From Ancylobacter sonchi (lineage in GTDB: Bacteria; Pseudomonadota; Alphaproteobacteria; Rhizobiales; Xanthobacteraceae): 64,000 nucleotides of DNA. The DNA lies in assembly GCF_018390695.1 (NCBI RefSeq), contig NZ_JAHBGF010000020.1, forward strand, positions 248,001 through 312,000. The letters are read 5' to 3'. Of this stretch, positions 1 to 8,663 are shown piece after piece. A program made the position numbers and the translations under genes. The first letter of the stretch is position 1; every line of letters starts with the position of its first letter. The notes below the pieces were generated by a model. That model saw only the letters and a list, made by a program, of their open reading frames with translations. It ran no database searches and was not told the DNA's origin.

Positions 1-856
1 CCGGCACCAGATCGTCCGCCGCCGCCCGCTCGCCGAGCGTGGCGATCTCGCGGGCGTTGAAGGGGTGGTGGTCGGGGAAGGCCAGGGTGGCCACCGAATT
101 GGCGCCGAGGCCGCGCAGCGTGGCGAAGAACTTCTCCGGCCGGCCGATGCCGGCGAAGGCGAGCACCCGCCGGCCGATCAGCCGCGACATCACCGCCGCA
201 TTGGGCGCCAGCCGCCCGGTGAGCACGGCGAGGCCGGCCTCCTGCGCCATGCGCGCCACCCCGGCGCCGGCCTCGCCCTCGCCGATGATCAGCACCGCCT
301 GCGCGCGGGCGAGCTGCGGGGCGAGCGGGGCGCGTAGCGGCCCGGCCGGCACGCACAGATTATTGCCGATGCCGACCCCGGCATCGATGACCAGGATGGA
401 GAGCGTCTTCGCCACCGAGGGGTTCTGGAAGCCGTCATCCATCAGCACCACGTCGGCGCCGTCGGCGACCGCAAGGGCGAGCCCGCGCGGCCGTTCGCGG
501 GCGACATAGGTCGGCGCCACGTTGGCGAGCAGCAGCGGTTCGTCGCCGATGTCGAGCGCGCGGTGCCGCACCGGATCGACCTGGATCGGCCCCTCGACCC
601 GCCCGCCATAGCCACGTGTGAGGATCGACGGCCGGTGCCCGGCGCGGGCGAGCCGGCGGGCGAGATAGAGCGCGGTCGGGGTCTTGCCGGCGCCGCCGAC
701 AGTGGGGTTGCCGATGCAGATCACCGGCACGCCGAGATCGACCCCCGGCTCGCGCATGCGGCGGGCGGCGACCCGGCCGACCACGGCGCCGAAGGGCGAG
801 AGGAGATGCGCCGCCAGGCTCCGTTCGGGTCGCCACCAGAAGGAGGGTGCGCGCAT
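1..856 (-). CDS. lpxK: tetraacyldisaccharide 4'-kinase LpxK (3' end cut by window edge)
   Basis: Phosphorylates the 4' position of the lipid A disaccharide precursor at the inner membrane, using ATP, in the Raetz pathway. Reading from an ATG at 856, the open frame runs 285 codons to the window edge without a stop, so the C-terminus is missing. Seen: an N-terminus typical of the family (APSFWWRP), a P-loop GNPTVGGAGKTP near residue 50, and the family motif DDGFQNP. It is the last visible gene of a minus-strand block with waaA, DUF374, DUF4170 and a phosphatase, an order common in rhizobial relatives. The 42-base gap from waaA suggests co-transcription. Confidence 0.95.
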   Translation of the reverse strand, partial: MRAPSFWWRPERSLAAHLLSPFGAVVGRVAARRMREPGVDLGVPVICIGNPTVGGAGKTPTALYLARRLARAGHRPSILTRGYGGRVEGPIQVDPVRHRALDIGDEPLLLANVAPTYVARERPRGLALAVADGADVVLMDDGFQNPSVAKTLSILVIDAGVGIGNNLCVPAGPLRAPLAPQLARAQAVLIIGEGEAGAGVARMAQEAGLAVLTGRLAPNAAVMSRLIGRRVLAFAGIGRPEKFFATLRGLGANSVATLAFPDHHPFNAREIATLGERAAADDLVP

Positions 857-898
857 CGCCTCAGCTCTCGCGTCGCGCGGTGAGGGAGAGGCGAGGGA

Positions 899-2200
899 TC
901 ATGACGGATGCCGCTCCAGCCGGATCTGCACCAGATAGGGGTCGATGGCGGCCAGCGTGCGCTCCAGCGCCCCGCCCAGCGTGGCGATGGTGGCCTGCGC
1001 CGCCGCCGACATCCGCCGGCGCACCTCGCCGTCGGCGAGCAGCGCGGCGGCGCCCGCCGCCAGCGACCGGGCGTCGCCGACCACCGTGCCGCCGCCCGCC
1101 GCGTCGAGCTTCTCATAGAGCGCGGCGAAATTGGCGACATGCGGGCCGTGCAGGATCGTCGCGCCAAGCTTGATCGGCTCGATCGGGTTCTGCCCGCCAT
1201 GGCGGACCAGCGAGCCGCCGAGCAGGGCGACCGGCGCCAGCCGGTAGAACAGGCCGAGCTCGCCGATGGTGTCGGCGACATAGATCTGCGTGCCGCGGTC
1301 CGGCAGATAGCCGTCCGAGCGCAGCACCGCCGGGCAGCCGGCCTCGGTGGCGACGGCGATCACCTCGCGGCCGCGCTCGGGATGGCGCGGGGCGATGATG
1401 GTGAGCAACTCCGGCAGCTGGCGCACCAGCGCGCCATGCGCCTCCACCACCATCGCCTCTTCGCCCGGATGGGTGGAGGCGGCGACCAGGAGGGTGCGGC
1501 CGACCGTGGCAGCGCGCAGGGCGTCGAAGGCGGCGAGGTCGACCGGCGGCGGCGGCGCGTCGAACTTCAGGTTGCCGATGGCGCTGACCTGGGCGGCGCC
1601 GAGCGCGGTCAGCCGCTCGGCGTCCTGCGGGCCCTGCGGCAGGCACAGGGCGACGCGCGCCAGCAGGGCGGCGGCGCTTTTCGGCAGCCGGCTCCACTGC
1701 GCGAAGGAGCGCTCGGACATGCGGGCATTGACCAGCACCAGCGGCACCCGCCGCCGTCCGACCTCGATCAGCAGGTTCGGCCACAATTCGGATTCGACCA
1801 GCAGCACCAGGTCCGGTCGCCAGTGCTTGAGAAAGCGGCGCATGAACAGTGGCGAATCGAGCGGCAGGAACTGGTGCACGATGTCCGGCGGCAGCCGCGA
1901 GGCGGCCAGCTTCGCCGAGGTGACGGTGCCGGAGGTGAGCAGCACCTTGAAGCCGAGGGCGCGCAGCCGGTCCATCAGCGGCATGATGGCGATGATCTCG
2001 CCGACGCTGGCGCCGTGCAGCCAGACCAGCGGCCCTCGGGGGCGCGGGCGCGAGGCGCGGCCGAAGCGCTCGCCGAGGCGGGCGCGGTCTTCCTTGCCGC
2101 GCCGGATCCGCCCGGCGAGCAAAAGCCGCGCGAAGGGCGAGGCCAGCCAGGTGAGGAGGCGGTAGAGATGGATGAGCAGCGTCGCCCGGTGCCTAGGCAT
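899..2200 (-). CDS. waaA: 3-deoxy-D-manno-octulosonic acid transferase (Kdo transferase)
   Basis: Transfers Kdo from CMP-Kdo to the lipid A precursor at the cytoplasmic face of the inner membrane. The 433-residue product starts with a short hydrophobic anchor (about residues 8-29). The N-terminal GT30 motif LHGASVGE places the expected catalytic base at Glu-68. The C-terminal Rossmann half contains the VEAHG, APRHPER and GGSLVRHGGQNP motifs of the family. I chose the ATG at 2200 because the protein there begins like known WaaA proteins; upstream codons belong to another reading of the DUF374 gene. It overlaps the DUF374 stop by 8 bases (ATGCCTAG), indicating translational coupling. Confidence 0.95.
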   Translation of the reverse strand: MPRHRATLLIHLYRLLTWLASPFARLLLAGRIRRGKEDRARLGERFGRASRPRPRGPLVWLHGASVGEIIAIMPLMDRLRALGFKVLLTSGTVTSAKLAASRLPPDIVHQFLPLDSPLFMRRFLKHWRPDLVLLVESELWPNLLIEVGRRRVPLVLVNARMSERSFAQWSRLPKSAAALLARVALCLPQGPQDAERLTALGAAQVSAIGNLKFDAPPPPVDLAAFDALRAATVGRTLLVAASTHPGEEAMVVEAHGALVRQLPELLTIIAPRHPERGREVIAVATEAGCPAVLRSDGYLPDRGTQIYVADTIGELGLFYRLAPVALLGGSLVRHGGQNPIEPIKLGATILHGPHVANFAALYEKLDAAGGGTVVGDARSLAAGAAALLADGEVRRRMSAAAQATIATLGGALERTLAAIDPYLVQIRLERHPS

Positions 2201-2963
2201 TGAGCTTGCCGGTATGGGCGCCCCCGGCCGCGCGCTCCGCGCCATTGGCCTTGCCGGCTCCGGCGGTCGCGCCGGCGGGAGGGCGGCCGACCAGCGTCTC
2301 GGCCCGGGCGGTGATCTCCTCCAGCTGACGCTGCAATTCGCGGCGGGCGGCTTCCAGCGTCTCGGCATCGGCATCGGCCGGCACCCACACGCCGTCGCCG
2401 GCGACCACGGCGGCGCGGCCGAAGGGCAGATGGATGGCGGCCTTGTCCCAGCTCTTCGCCAGGATGCGGCGCGAGGTGGCGATCGCCACCGGAAAGATCG
2501 GCCGGCCGGCATGCTTGGCGATGGTGACGACGCCGAGGCCGGCGACGCGAGAGATCTTCGGCACGTCGGCGGTCATTGCGACGTTGCAGCCTTCCTGGAG
2601 GTTGCGGATCATCTCCATGGTGGCGTTGAGGCCGCCCTTTTCGTGGAAGTTGCGGCCCTGCGCGCCGGAGCCGCGTACCGTACCGATGCCCAGCGCCTCG
2701 GCGGCTATGGCGTTGACGTCGGCATCGCGCGAGCGCGAGATCATCACCTTGGCGCGGTGGTGCGGCTTCACCAGGAACGGGGTCAGGAAGTGCTGCCCAT
2801 GCCAGAAGGTGAGGATCATCGGCAGCTGCTCATCGGCGAGCTCGTGCAGGTTCGCCGGCTCCATCACCACCCGGGAGGAGCGCCAGACAAAGCGCAGATA
2901 AGAGGCCATTCCGCGCCCGAGCAGGGTGCGGATTGCCTGCGAGCGTCGCAGCTTACGCCACAT
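2193..2963 (-). CDS. DUF374 lysophospholipid acyltransferase-like protein
   Basis: A 256-residue protein of the DUF374 family, related to lipid A/glycerolipid acyltransferases and regularly found beside waaA in alphaproteobacteria. Seen: FWHGQ at residues 53-57 in the position of the acyltransferase H-block, followed by ISRSRDAD and RGSGAQG. The last 30 residues are Ala/Gly-rich and probably disordered. The ATG at 2963 gives the usual N-terminus (MWRKL). It lies between the DUF4170 gene (16-base gap) and waaA (8-base overlap). The exact acyl donor and acceptor are not shown by the sequence; a role in lipid A or envelope lipid assembly is inferred from neighbours. Confidence 0.85.
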   Translation of the reverse strand: MWRKLRRSQAIRTLLGRGMASYLRFVWRSSRVVMEPANLHELADEQLPMILTFWHGQHFLTPFLVKPHHRAKVMISRSRDADVNAIAAEALGIGTVRGSGAQGRNFHEKGGLNATMEMIRNLQEGCNVAMTADVPKISRVAGLGVVTIAKHAGRPIFPVAIATSRRILAKSWDKAAIHLPFGRAAVVAGDGVWVPADADAETLEAARRELQRQLEEITARAETLVGRPPAGATAGAGKANGAERAAGGAHTGKLNA

Positions 2964-2979
2964 GGACCGAGGCTGTCCG

Positions 2980-3234
2980 TCAGTTCTTCGCGCCGCCGCC
3001 GACCGGATCGAGCAGGCGGTGCAGGTGGACGATGAAATAGCGCATCTGGGCGTTGTCGACGGTCTGCTGCGCCTTGGACTTCCACGCCACATGGGCGGAA
3101 GCATAGTTCGGGTAGATGCCGACGATGTCGAGGCTGTCGAGATCCTTGAAGGTCACGCCCTCGATGCTGTCGAGCTCGCCGCCGAAGACGAGGTGGAGAA
3201 GCTGGGGACTCGTCGCACTGTCGGCCATTGCCAT
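2980..3234 (-). CDS. DUF4170 family small protein
   Basis: An 84-residue protein with the DUF4170 signature: LHLVFGGELDS near the N-terminus, then the FKDLDSLDIVGIYPNY stretch, then RYFIVHLHRLLDP near the end. No membrane segment or signal peptide is visible, so it is probably cytosolic. Its function is unknown. It is embedded between the phosphatase gene and DUF374 in the lipid A block, 13 bases after the phosphatase stop and 16 before the DUF374 start. The ATG at 3234 (followed by a second ATG at 3228) is chosen because AGGA precedes it on the minus strand. Co-expression with the Kdo/lipid A genes is inferred. Confidence 0.8.
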   Translation of the reverse strand: MAMADSATSPQLLHLVFGGELDSIEGVTFKDLDSLDIVGIYPNYASAHVAWKSKAQQTVDNAQMRYFIVHLHRLLDPVGGGAKN

Positions 3235-3247
3235 CGAATTCCTATTG

Positions 3248-4072
3248 TCAGTCCTCGTCCCGGCGCGCCGCATCCGTCACTGACGGGTGCAGTCCGGTGC
3301 CCGTGGACACCAGGGCGCCGTGCCGGGGCACGGGGGCGTTGTAGATCAGCTGGAGGCCGTCGAGATCGGTCAGCCGGCCTCCTGCTTCGTGCACCAAAAG
3401 GTCGGCGGCGGCAAGGTCCCAGTCGTTGCCGTTCGGCCCGGCGATGGCGATGTCGAGTTCGCCGGTCGCCACCCGGGCGATGCGCAGCGCGAGCGAGCGG
3501 ATGCGCGGCACCCGGGCGAGCGTGCCGAGCCGGTCGACCCGCGACAGCCACTGCGCCGGCCCGTCGGCCCGGGCGCCGGCGACGGCGCGCGCATTGGAGG
3601 CGCGGATCGGCGCGCCGTTGCGGGTGGCGCCGCGTCCCACCGCCGCCAGGAACAGCTCCTGCGTCACCGGGGCGAACAGCGCGCCGGCGATCGGCCGGCC
3701 GTCCTCCACCAGCGCCGCCACCACCGCCCAGTCCGGGCCGCCGGCCATGAAGGCGCGGGTGCCGTCGATCGGGTCGACGATCCACACCCGCCGGCGCTCC
3801 AGCCGCTCCGGGACGTCCGCCGTCTCCTCCGACAGCCAGCCATAGTCCGGGGCGAGGGCGCCGAGCTTCTCCTTGAGCAGCGTGTCGACGGCGATGTCGG
3901 CGTCGGTGACCGGGGAATCGTTGTGCTTCGACCAGGAGGTGATGCCGCGGGCGAACATGGCGCGCGCCACCCCGCCCGCTTCCACCACCACGGCGGCGAG
4001 CTGTTCGGCGACCGCGCCGGCGTCGGCGGGCGGCACGGCGGCGTTCGGGGAGCGGGGCGGGGACAGGTCCAT
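3248..4072 (-). CDS. inositol monophosphatase-family phosphatase (CysQ-like)
   Basis: A 274-residue Mg-dependent phosphatase of the FIG superfamily. All metal-binding elements are present: SEE at residues 81-83, DPIDGT at 100-105, and a C-terminal WDLAAADLLVHEAGG motif. The closest functional match by feel is 3'(2'),5'-bisphosphate nucleotidase CysQ, which recycles PAP, but inositol or other sugar phosphates cannot be excluded. Starting at 4072, it is the first gene of the minus-strand lipid A block. No adjacent sulfate-assimilation genes support the CysQ role, so the substrate remains open. Confidence 0.85.
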   Translation of the reverse strand: MDLSPPRSPNAAVPPADAGAVAEQLAAVVVEAGGVARAMFARGITSWSKHNDSPVTDADIAVDTLLKEKLGALAPDYGWLSEETADVPERLERRRVWIVDPIDGTRAFMAGGPDWAVVAALVEDGRPIAGALFAPVTQELFLAAVGRGATRNGAPIRASNARAVAGARADGPAQWLSRVDRLGTLARVPRIRSLALRIARVATGELDIAIAGPNGNDWDLAAADLLVHEAGGRLTDLDGLQLIYNAPVPRHGALVSTGTGLHPSVTDAARRDED

Positions 4073-4321
4073 CAGAGCGAATTAGGCGCAGCCCGCTTCC
4101 GACGCAAGCGCGACGATGCATGGCAGGCGCGCAGGTCCTGCGGATAGACAGGCAAAAGGCCGGGATTGCGGGCTTTCCGGCAAGATTTCGTCAAGCATGC
4201 AACGCGAAGCCGGCGGCAAAGAAACGGTCAACCATGTCCCTTAAGCCGGATGCGACCGGGGCGCCGCTAAGGTTCAGCCCACGACCGGGACAGCAAAGTC
4301 GAAAAACCGGCGGGGAGAACC

Positions 4322-4918
4322 ATGAGGCGTCAAAGCGCAACGGAGGTCCAGCCTCCGGTTTCATCTTACGACTATGTGTCGCTGGTGCGGCCGATCGGCG
4401 ATGCCGGCTGGCCGGTGGCCTTCGACACGCCGGATGCGGGCGCCGAGGGCGGCCGCCGGCAGGTCGAATTGCATCCGGGCCATGTGCTGCTGCGCCGCTG
4501 GCTCGGCGGCCTGCCGTTCCGGGCGAGCGTCGACTATGTCCGCTATCGCGGGCTCGCCATCGCGCTGCTCGATCCCGAGGGCGAGGATGAGGGCGTCGCC
4601 GTGGTGCTGGTGCATGACGAGGTCGAGCTGTCTGTGACGCTCTACAGCGCGCCGCATGCCGACGACGTGGTGGCCGAATGGCGGTTCTGGAGCGCGCTGC
4701 TCGGCCTGCCCATGCTGATCACCGACGCCGCCGGCACGCTTTCCGCCGCCTATCCGACCCTCGGGCGGCTGGTGGTCGGCGAGGTGCAGCTGCGGCGGCG
4801 CCGGCGCAGCGTGCTGCGGCACCGCCGGCCGGCCATGTTCAAGCGCCGCGCCGCCGGCCGTCCCGCCGCGCCGCTGCCGGTGCATCGCGGCGAGCGGGAG
4901 CTGATCGCCCGCGACTGA
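4322..4918 (+). CDS. DUF6101-like hypothetical protein
   Basis: A 198-residue protein without signal peptide or clear membrane segment. Its first two thirds are acidic and mixed; the C-terminal 50 residues are strongly basic with an Arg cluster (QLRRRRRSVLRHRRP), suggesting contact with nucleic acid or acidic lipid headgroups. It resembles the family annotated DUF6101 in rhizobial genomes; that assignment is from memory and moderate. GGGGAG lies just before the ATG at 4322. It diverges from the lipid A block across a 249-base gap that should hold both promoters. Function unknown. Confidence 0.7.
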   Translation: MRRQSATEVQPPVSSYDYVSLVRPIGDAGWPVAFDTPDAGAEGGRRQVELHPGHVLLRRWLGGLPFRASVDYVRYRGLAIALLDPEGEDEGVAVVLVHDEVELSVTLYSAPHADDVVAEWRFWSALLGLPMLITDAAGTLSAAYPTLGRLVVGEVQLRRRRRSVLRHRRPAMFKRRAAGRPAAPLPVHRGERELIARD

Positions 4919-5044
4919 GCGCGTGGGGAAGCTGCGGGTCGCGCATCCCGGCACCTCGCCTCTCGAAACCCTACCGGGGACTTTGCTAGAATGGCGGCTG
5001 CGGTGGGCCGATTCTGTTCGCGGCCGTGCCGAGGGAAATCTGTC

Positions 5045-5398
5045 ATGCGCCTTAAAGCCGTCGCCCCGTTCGCCGTCGCCCTGCTGCTGGTATCGGCCCC
5101 GGCCGCATGGGCCGGCCCCTGCACCCAGGACATCGTCGCGGCGCAGGAGGCGCTCGACCGGATGATCGCCGACCTCGCCGCTTCCGGCCCGACCGCGCCG
5201 GAGAGCGAGGACGCCACGTTGAGCCACGATCCCTCGCCCGGCGGCATGGCCCAGGCGGAAGCCGAGCTCGGCGACGGCATCGCCCCCGAAGTGGCGCAGA
5301 CCGAGCTCGACAAGGCCCGCAAGGCCGACGAGCGCGAGGATTCCGATGCCTGCCATCAGGCGCTGGCCAAGGCTCGCGACGCGCTCGGGCTGGAATAG
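5045..5398 (+). CDS. small exported hypothetical protein
   Basis: A 117-residue protein with a Sec signal peptide: basic MRLK, a hydrophobic core and cleavage expected after AAWA near residue 22. The mature part is acidic and helical (QEALDRMIADLAAS, DKARKADERED) with two Cys (one in the N-terminal GPCTQD, one in DACHQAL) that could form a disulfide in the periplasm. I chose the ATG at 5045 because GAGG precedes it and the signal peptide begins there; an earlier in-frame start would bury the signal. No family recognised. The stop is 9 bases from the convergent YoaK-type gene. Confidence 0.75.
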   Translation: MRLKAVAPFAVALLLVSAPAAWAGPCTQDIVAAQEALDRMIADLAASGPTAPESEDATLSHDPSPGGMAQAEAELGDGIAPEVAQTELDKARKADEREDSDACHQALAKARDALGLE

Positions 5399-5407
5399 CG
5401 CGACCTG

Positions 5408-6100
5408 CTAGTCGCCGCCAAATTCCGCCACCGCCGGCCCCAGATGCCGGTTGAAGGCGAAGGCGAGAGCCGCCAGGCCCGCCAGCAGCAGCCCGGCGGT
5501 CGCCAGCGCCGCCGTCATCCCGGTACCGACCAGCATCAGCGTGCCGACCAGCGCGCCGACCACGAAGGCCGCCCAGGACAGGCCGTAGCTCGCCGCCTCG
5601 GTGAGCGCGCCGCGTCCGTTGAGCCGCCGCGCCAGCGCCTGGCCGACGCCGAACAGCGCGCCGGTGACGAAGCTCTTGCCGACATCGGCGCCAGCGATGA
5701 TCTGATGCACCGCGTTCTGCAGGCCCATGGCGACGGCGACCGGCAGCAGCGCGACGAAACCGGCGTCGCGCTCCGCCAGCACGGCGGCGAGCGCGAACAG
5801 CAGCACCTCGACGGCGAGGATCCGCACCAGCTTCCAGCGGGCACTGGCATCGGCGATCAGCGTGCCGACCAGCGCGCCGACGACGAAGCAGCCGATGACG
5901 ATGGCGGCGTGCAGCGCCGCGGTCAGCTGGCCGGAGGCGAGGCTGATGCCGAGCCGCGTCGAGTTTCCACTCATGAAGGAGAGGAACAGCCCGCCGAGAT
6001 AGGCATAGCCGACCGCGTCGACGAAGCCGGCGATGAGCGTGGCGAGGGTGGCGAAGATCAGCGGGCGCAGCGGGGTGACGGTCGGCGGGGCAGGGGGCAT
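5408..6100 (-). CDS. YoaK/DUF1275-family membrane protein
   Basis: A 230-residue integral membrane protein with about six hydrophobic segments. The family hallmarks are seen: an early helix ending in GFVDAVGYAYLGGLFLSFMS, immediately followed by GNSTRLG, and later MGLQNAVHQ. DUF1275 proteins are inner-membrane proteins of unknown transport or stress function; the sequence does not reveal a substrate. It starts at 6100 (MPPAPPTV) and ends tail-to-tail with the small exported protein gene on the plus strand. No operon partner is evident. Confidence 0.85.
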   Translation of the reverse strand: MPPAPPTVTPLRPLIFATLATLIAGFVDAVGYAYLGGLFLSFMSGNSTRLGISLASGQLTAALHAAIVIGCFVVGALVGTLIADASARWKLVRILAVEVLLFALAAVLAERDAGFVALLPVAVAMGLQNAVHQIIAGADVGKSFVTGALFGVGQALARRLNGRGALTEAASYGLSWAAFVVGALVGTLMLVGTGMTAALATAGLLLAGLAALAFAFNRHLGPAVAEFGGD

Positions 6101-6232
6101 GAGGTCCGGTGGTCGGAAGGACGGGGAAGGCGGGAGAGGAGCGGCCGGGACGCGCCGGCCGTGTGACGACGGGGCCTTGCCGCACGGCGCCGGGCCGTGC
6201 GGCTTGCCGTCATCCGGAGCGGGGGACGGACC

Positions 6233-6574
6233 TCACGGGCAGCTATGCACCCAGCCGCCGCCCCATCCGCGATGCCAGTAGCAGGCCGGGCGAACCGGCG
6301 GGCCCCAGCCACGGGCATAGGGCGGCACGTACCAGCCGGCGGGATAGTTGGGGCGCCAGACGCAACGCCACGGGCCGCAGACCCAGCGCACCGGCTCGAT
6401 GCCGGGGAGCGTGGCGGCGGCGGCGGCGGGGGCGACGGCGAGTGCCGGCATGGCGACGCCGGCCTGCGCGGGCGTGCCGAGGCCGAGCGTGGCGGCGAGC
6501 GCGAGGCTGCCGAGCAGCGGAGCGGCGAAGCGGCGGAGGGGGAAGGGAAGGCCGAAGGCAGGCAGACCGGGCAT
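6233..6574 (-). CDS. small exported Trp/Pro/Tyr-rich protein
   Basis: A 113-residue protein with a signal peptide ending near TPAQA (about residue 38). The mature segment is Ala-rich and then unusually rich in Trp, Pro, Tyr and Cys: it contains VCGPWRCVWRPNY, a run of aromatic/Gly residues, and a final Cys. This resembles small rhizobial exported proteins carrying a GCG-CRPN-like motif, but here the motif is only partial. Two central Cys could form a disulfide. Function unknown; an envelope or extracellular location is inferred from the signal. The start at 6574 is followed directly by a plausible basic-hydrophobic leader. Confidence 0.65.
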   Translation of the reverse strand: MPGLPAFGLPFPLRRFAAPLLGSLALAATLGLGTPAQAGVAMPALAVAPAAAAATLPGIEPVRWVCGPWRCVWRPNYPAGWYVPPYARGWGPPVRPACYWHRGWGGGWVHSCP

Positions 6575-6906
6575 GATTTAAGTCTCCCAGAGGTTCGACG
6601 AACCCGGAGATGATAGCACGCGCCGGTACCGGGGCGACGACAAACCGGCCGCCTAGCGATGGCGCCCGCATGTTGAAACATCGCACCGGTGCAACGCCCG
6701 GCGCCACGGAAAGGGCCGGGGAAGGCGGTGCCGCCGCCCCGTGCCGGGCTTGGTCCACGCGCCCGCCGAGCCGCCGGTCCTGAGCCACCCTGCCCGAGCG
6801 GCGGCCCGCTTGCCGCCGGCCCGAGGCGGCCTCATGGCGCCGGCGCCTTCACCGAAGCGAGGCGCCGCCGCGAGCGACCCGCCACGCCGCCGTCACGGGG
6901 CGGGCG
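6575..6906. other. gene-poor interval, 332 bases
   Basis: I see no convincing gene here. It holds the upstream region of the small exported protein and the downstream flank of the AT-rich DUF6492 gene. Two small inverted repeats are close together: ATGTT-GA-AACAT at 6670-6681 and the perfect 10-base palindrome GCACCGGTGC at 6683-6692. Either could be an operator. The rest is GC-rich without a terminator-like T-run. Confidence 0.5.
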
Positions 6907-7890
6907 TCACTTCTCTTCTTTTTCGACGACGGCTTTCTCGGTATCCGGCGTCTCGGTCTTTTCGATGACCGGCCGACCTAATACTTTGAAGATATCATCG
7001 TAGCGGATGAGGCCGCGGGACATCCATATATTCGAAATTCTCTTGAAGTGCTTTACTTTAAGCTTGTTCTTGCGGCCGCTATGTATCGAGAAAACCGGCT
7101 GTTTGCCCAGTTCGGCCTTGTCGAGCAGCGTATCCATGCCGGTATCGCTGTTCGGCGTCGCGTTGAACACCGTATTCGGCGTCCTCAGGCCGAGGGAGTA
7201 GTAATTCTCAAGGCTTCCGGTTTCCTTGAGGATATAGGCGTAGATAAGAAGAAATTCCGTGGCCTGGCTTCTCTTGTTCCCGAAGAATTTTTCGACGGAT
7301 TCGAAATTCTCGTCGAGATAGGCGCACAGTCCCTGCAACGTCTCACGCAGCACGGGGTAGGGCGTAATCGTCGGCGGCGAGGGGAGGGACATGAACGAGG
7401 TGTCGACGCCCATCGTGTTGAGGCTGTCCTCGAGCCATGAGAACTGAAACCCGCCCGGCGAGCGCATTCTCACATAAGTCTTCGGCTTGCCATCCTCCGA
7501 GAAAAACTCGTGCCTGAGGACAGGATGTATGAAGCTGTTTTTCGCGTCCATGATGACGACGCGTGACGACACGCAGATGTTGTACAGCATCAGCTTGATC
7601 GCCTGCTGATGCACCCAGCCGCCCTTCGCCATGTTGTAGCGAAGTATGTCGTTCTTCGTCCAGATTTTTACCTTGTCTTTGAGATGCTCAAAAATATCAA
7701 GGTTGTCGTTTATGTGACTTTTAATTTCAGCCGTTGCATCGTCGTCATCGTTGATGATGACGTTGATGGACGAAATCATCTCGGTCGGAACGTATTTCGC
7801 AAAAGACCGTGCCTGTACCTTCCACAGCTCGACGTCCCCACGATAGGTAACCGTAGCAAAATCAATAGCGTCGTTTTCCAAATGATCCAT
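6907..7890 (-). CDS. DUF6492-family (putative glycosyltransferase-like) protein, AT-rich
   Basis: A 327-residue soluble protein resembling DUF6492. The N-terminus IDFATVTYRGDVELWKVQ is followed by SINVIINDDDDA, and the middle has VVIMDAKNSFI, the kind of DxD/DAK arrangement seen in nucleotide-sugar-using folds; this role is inferred. The C-terminus is a charged Glu/Lys tail. The open frame extends upstream to a TTG at 7908, but the ATG at 7890 (MDHLEND) is the more natural start. Base composition differs sharply from all neighbours: 7681-7740 has only 22 G/C in 60, and AT-ending codons (AAA, AAT, ATA) are common. This suggests horizontal acquisition. Confidence 0.7.
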   Translation of the reverse strand: MDHLENDAIDFATVTYRGDVELWKVQARSFAKYVPTEMISSINVIINDDDDATAEIKSHINDNLDIFEHLKDKVKIWTKNDILRYNMAKGGWVHQQAIKLMLYNICVSSRVVIMDAKNSFIHPVLRHEFFSEDGKPKTYVRMRSPGGFQFSWLEDSLNTMGVDTSFMSLPSPPTITPYPVLRETLQGLCAYLDENFESVEKFFGNKRSQATEFLLIYAYILKETGSLENYYSLGLRTPNTVFNATPNSDTGMDTLLDKAELGKQPVFSIHSGRKNKLKVKHFKRISNIWMSRGLIRYDDIFKVLGRPVIEKTETPDTEKAVVEKEEK

Positions 7891-8138
7891 GCTCTCGTCT
7901 TGCTGCAAACGAGTGCCTCTCGGTCACTCAATCCAATCATCTCGCCATAAATGGCATCTGCACCCCCCGCTCCACAAAAAGATGAAACGAGCCGGCGGGC
8001 AGCTTACTATGAGGACATGGGGCGGCAAAACCCCTTCGTCCGAAATCCGCCGAGGCGTTGGACGGGCGGTGCCGGCCATCGGACCCGGGCAGGGATTCCG
8101 GACGAATGCACGCAATAGTCGTGCCAGTGTCGAATTTT

Positions 8139-8663
8139 CTATCGGAGCGCGATCAGTCCGACCAGTCCGCCGCCCAGCACCAGGATCGCCGGGTTGATCC
8201 GCTTGACGAAATAGACGCCGAGAAACACCGCGATGGCGATGGCGACCGTCATCGACCCTTCTATGGCGGTACGGGCGATGGCGATGGCGCCGGCCGCCAT
8301 CAGCCCCACCACCAGCGGCGCCATGCCCCGCTGCAGCGCGGCGCGCCAGGGCGAGCCCTCGAAATGGTCCCACAGCCGCGAGGCGCCGAGCGAGATCGCC
8401 CCCGCCGGCACGAAGAAGCCGAGATAGGCGATCAGCGCGCCGAGGAAACCGGTGACGTGATAGCCGATCACCATCACCATCAGCATGTTCGGGCCGGGCA
8501 CCACCTGGCCGAGGCCGTAAATGTCGCGGAACTGGTCGTCGGTGAGCCAGTGATGGGTGTCGATCACCAGCGCCTTGGTCTCGGGCAGCACCGCCGCGCC
8601 GCCGCCGACCGCCAGTACCGACAGCAGCGAGAATACGCCGAGGACGGAAAGATTCTCGTTCAT
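8139..8663 (-). CDS. chromate transporter, short-chain subunit (second half)
   Basis: A 174-residue integral membrane protein of the CHR family. Short-chain CHR proteins work as pairs, each corresponding to half of the long ChrA protein, and export chromate or, in some lineages, related oxyanions. Seen: FSLLSVLAVGGGAAVLPE at the first helix and the family motif GQVVPGPNMLMV in the middle. The start ATG at 8663 overlaps the stop of the upstream CHR gene (ATGA), so the two halves are translationally coupled. Real substrate could be chromate or another anion. Confidence 0.9.
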   Translation of the reverse strand: MNENLSVLGVFSLLSVLAVGGGAAVLPETKALVIDTHHWLTDDQFRDIYGLGQVVPGPNMLMVMVIGYHVTGFLGALIAYLGFFVPAGAISLGASRLWDHFEGSPWRAALQRGMAPLVVGLMAAGAIAIARTAIEGSMTVAIAIAVFLGVYFVKRINPAILVLGGGLVGLIALR

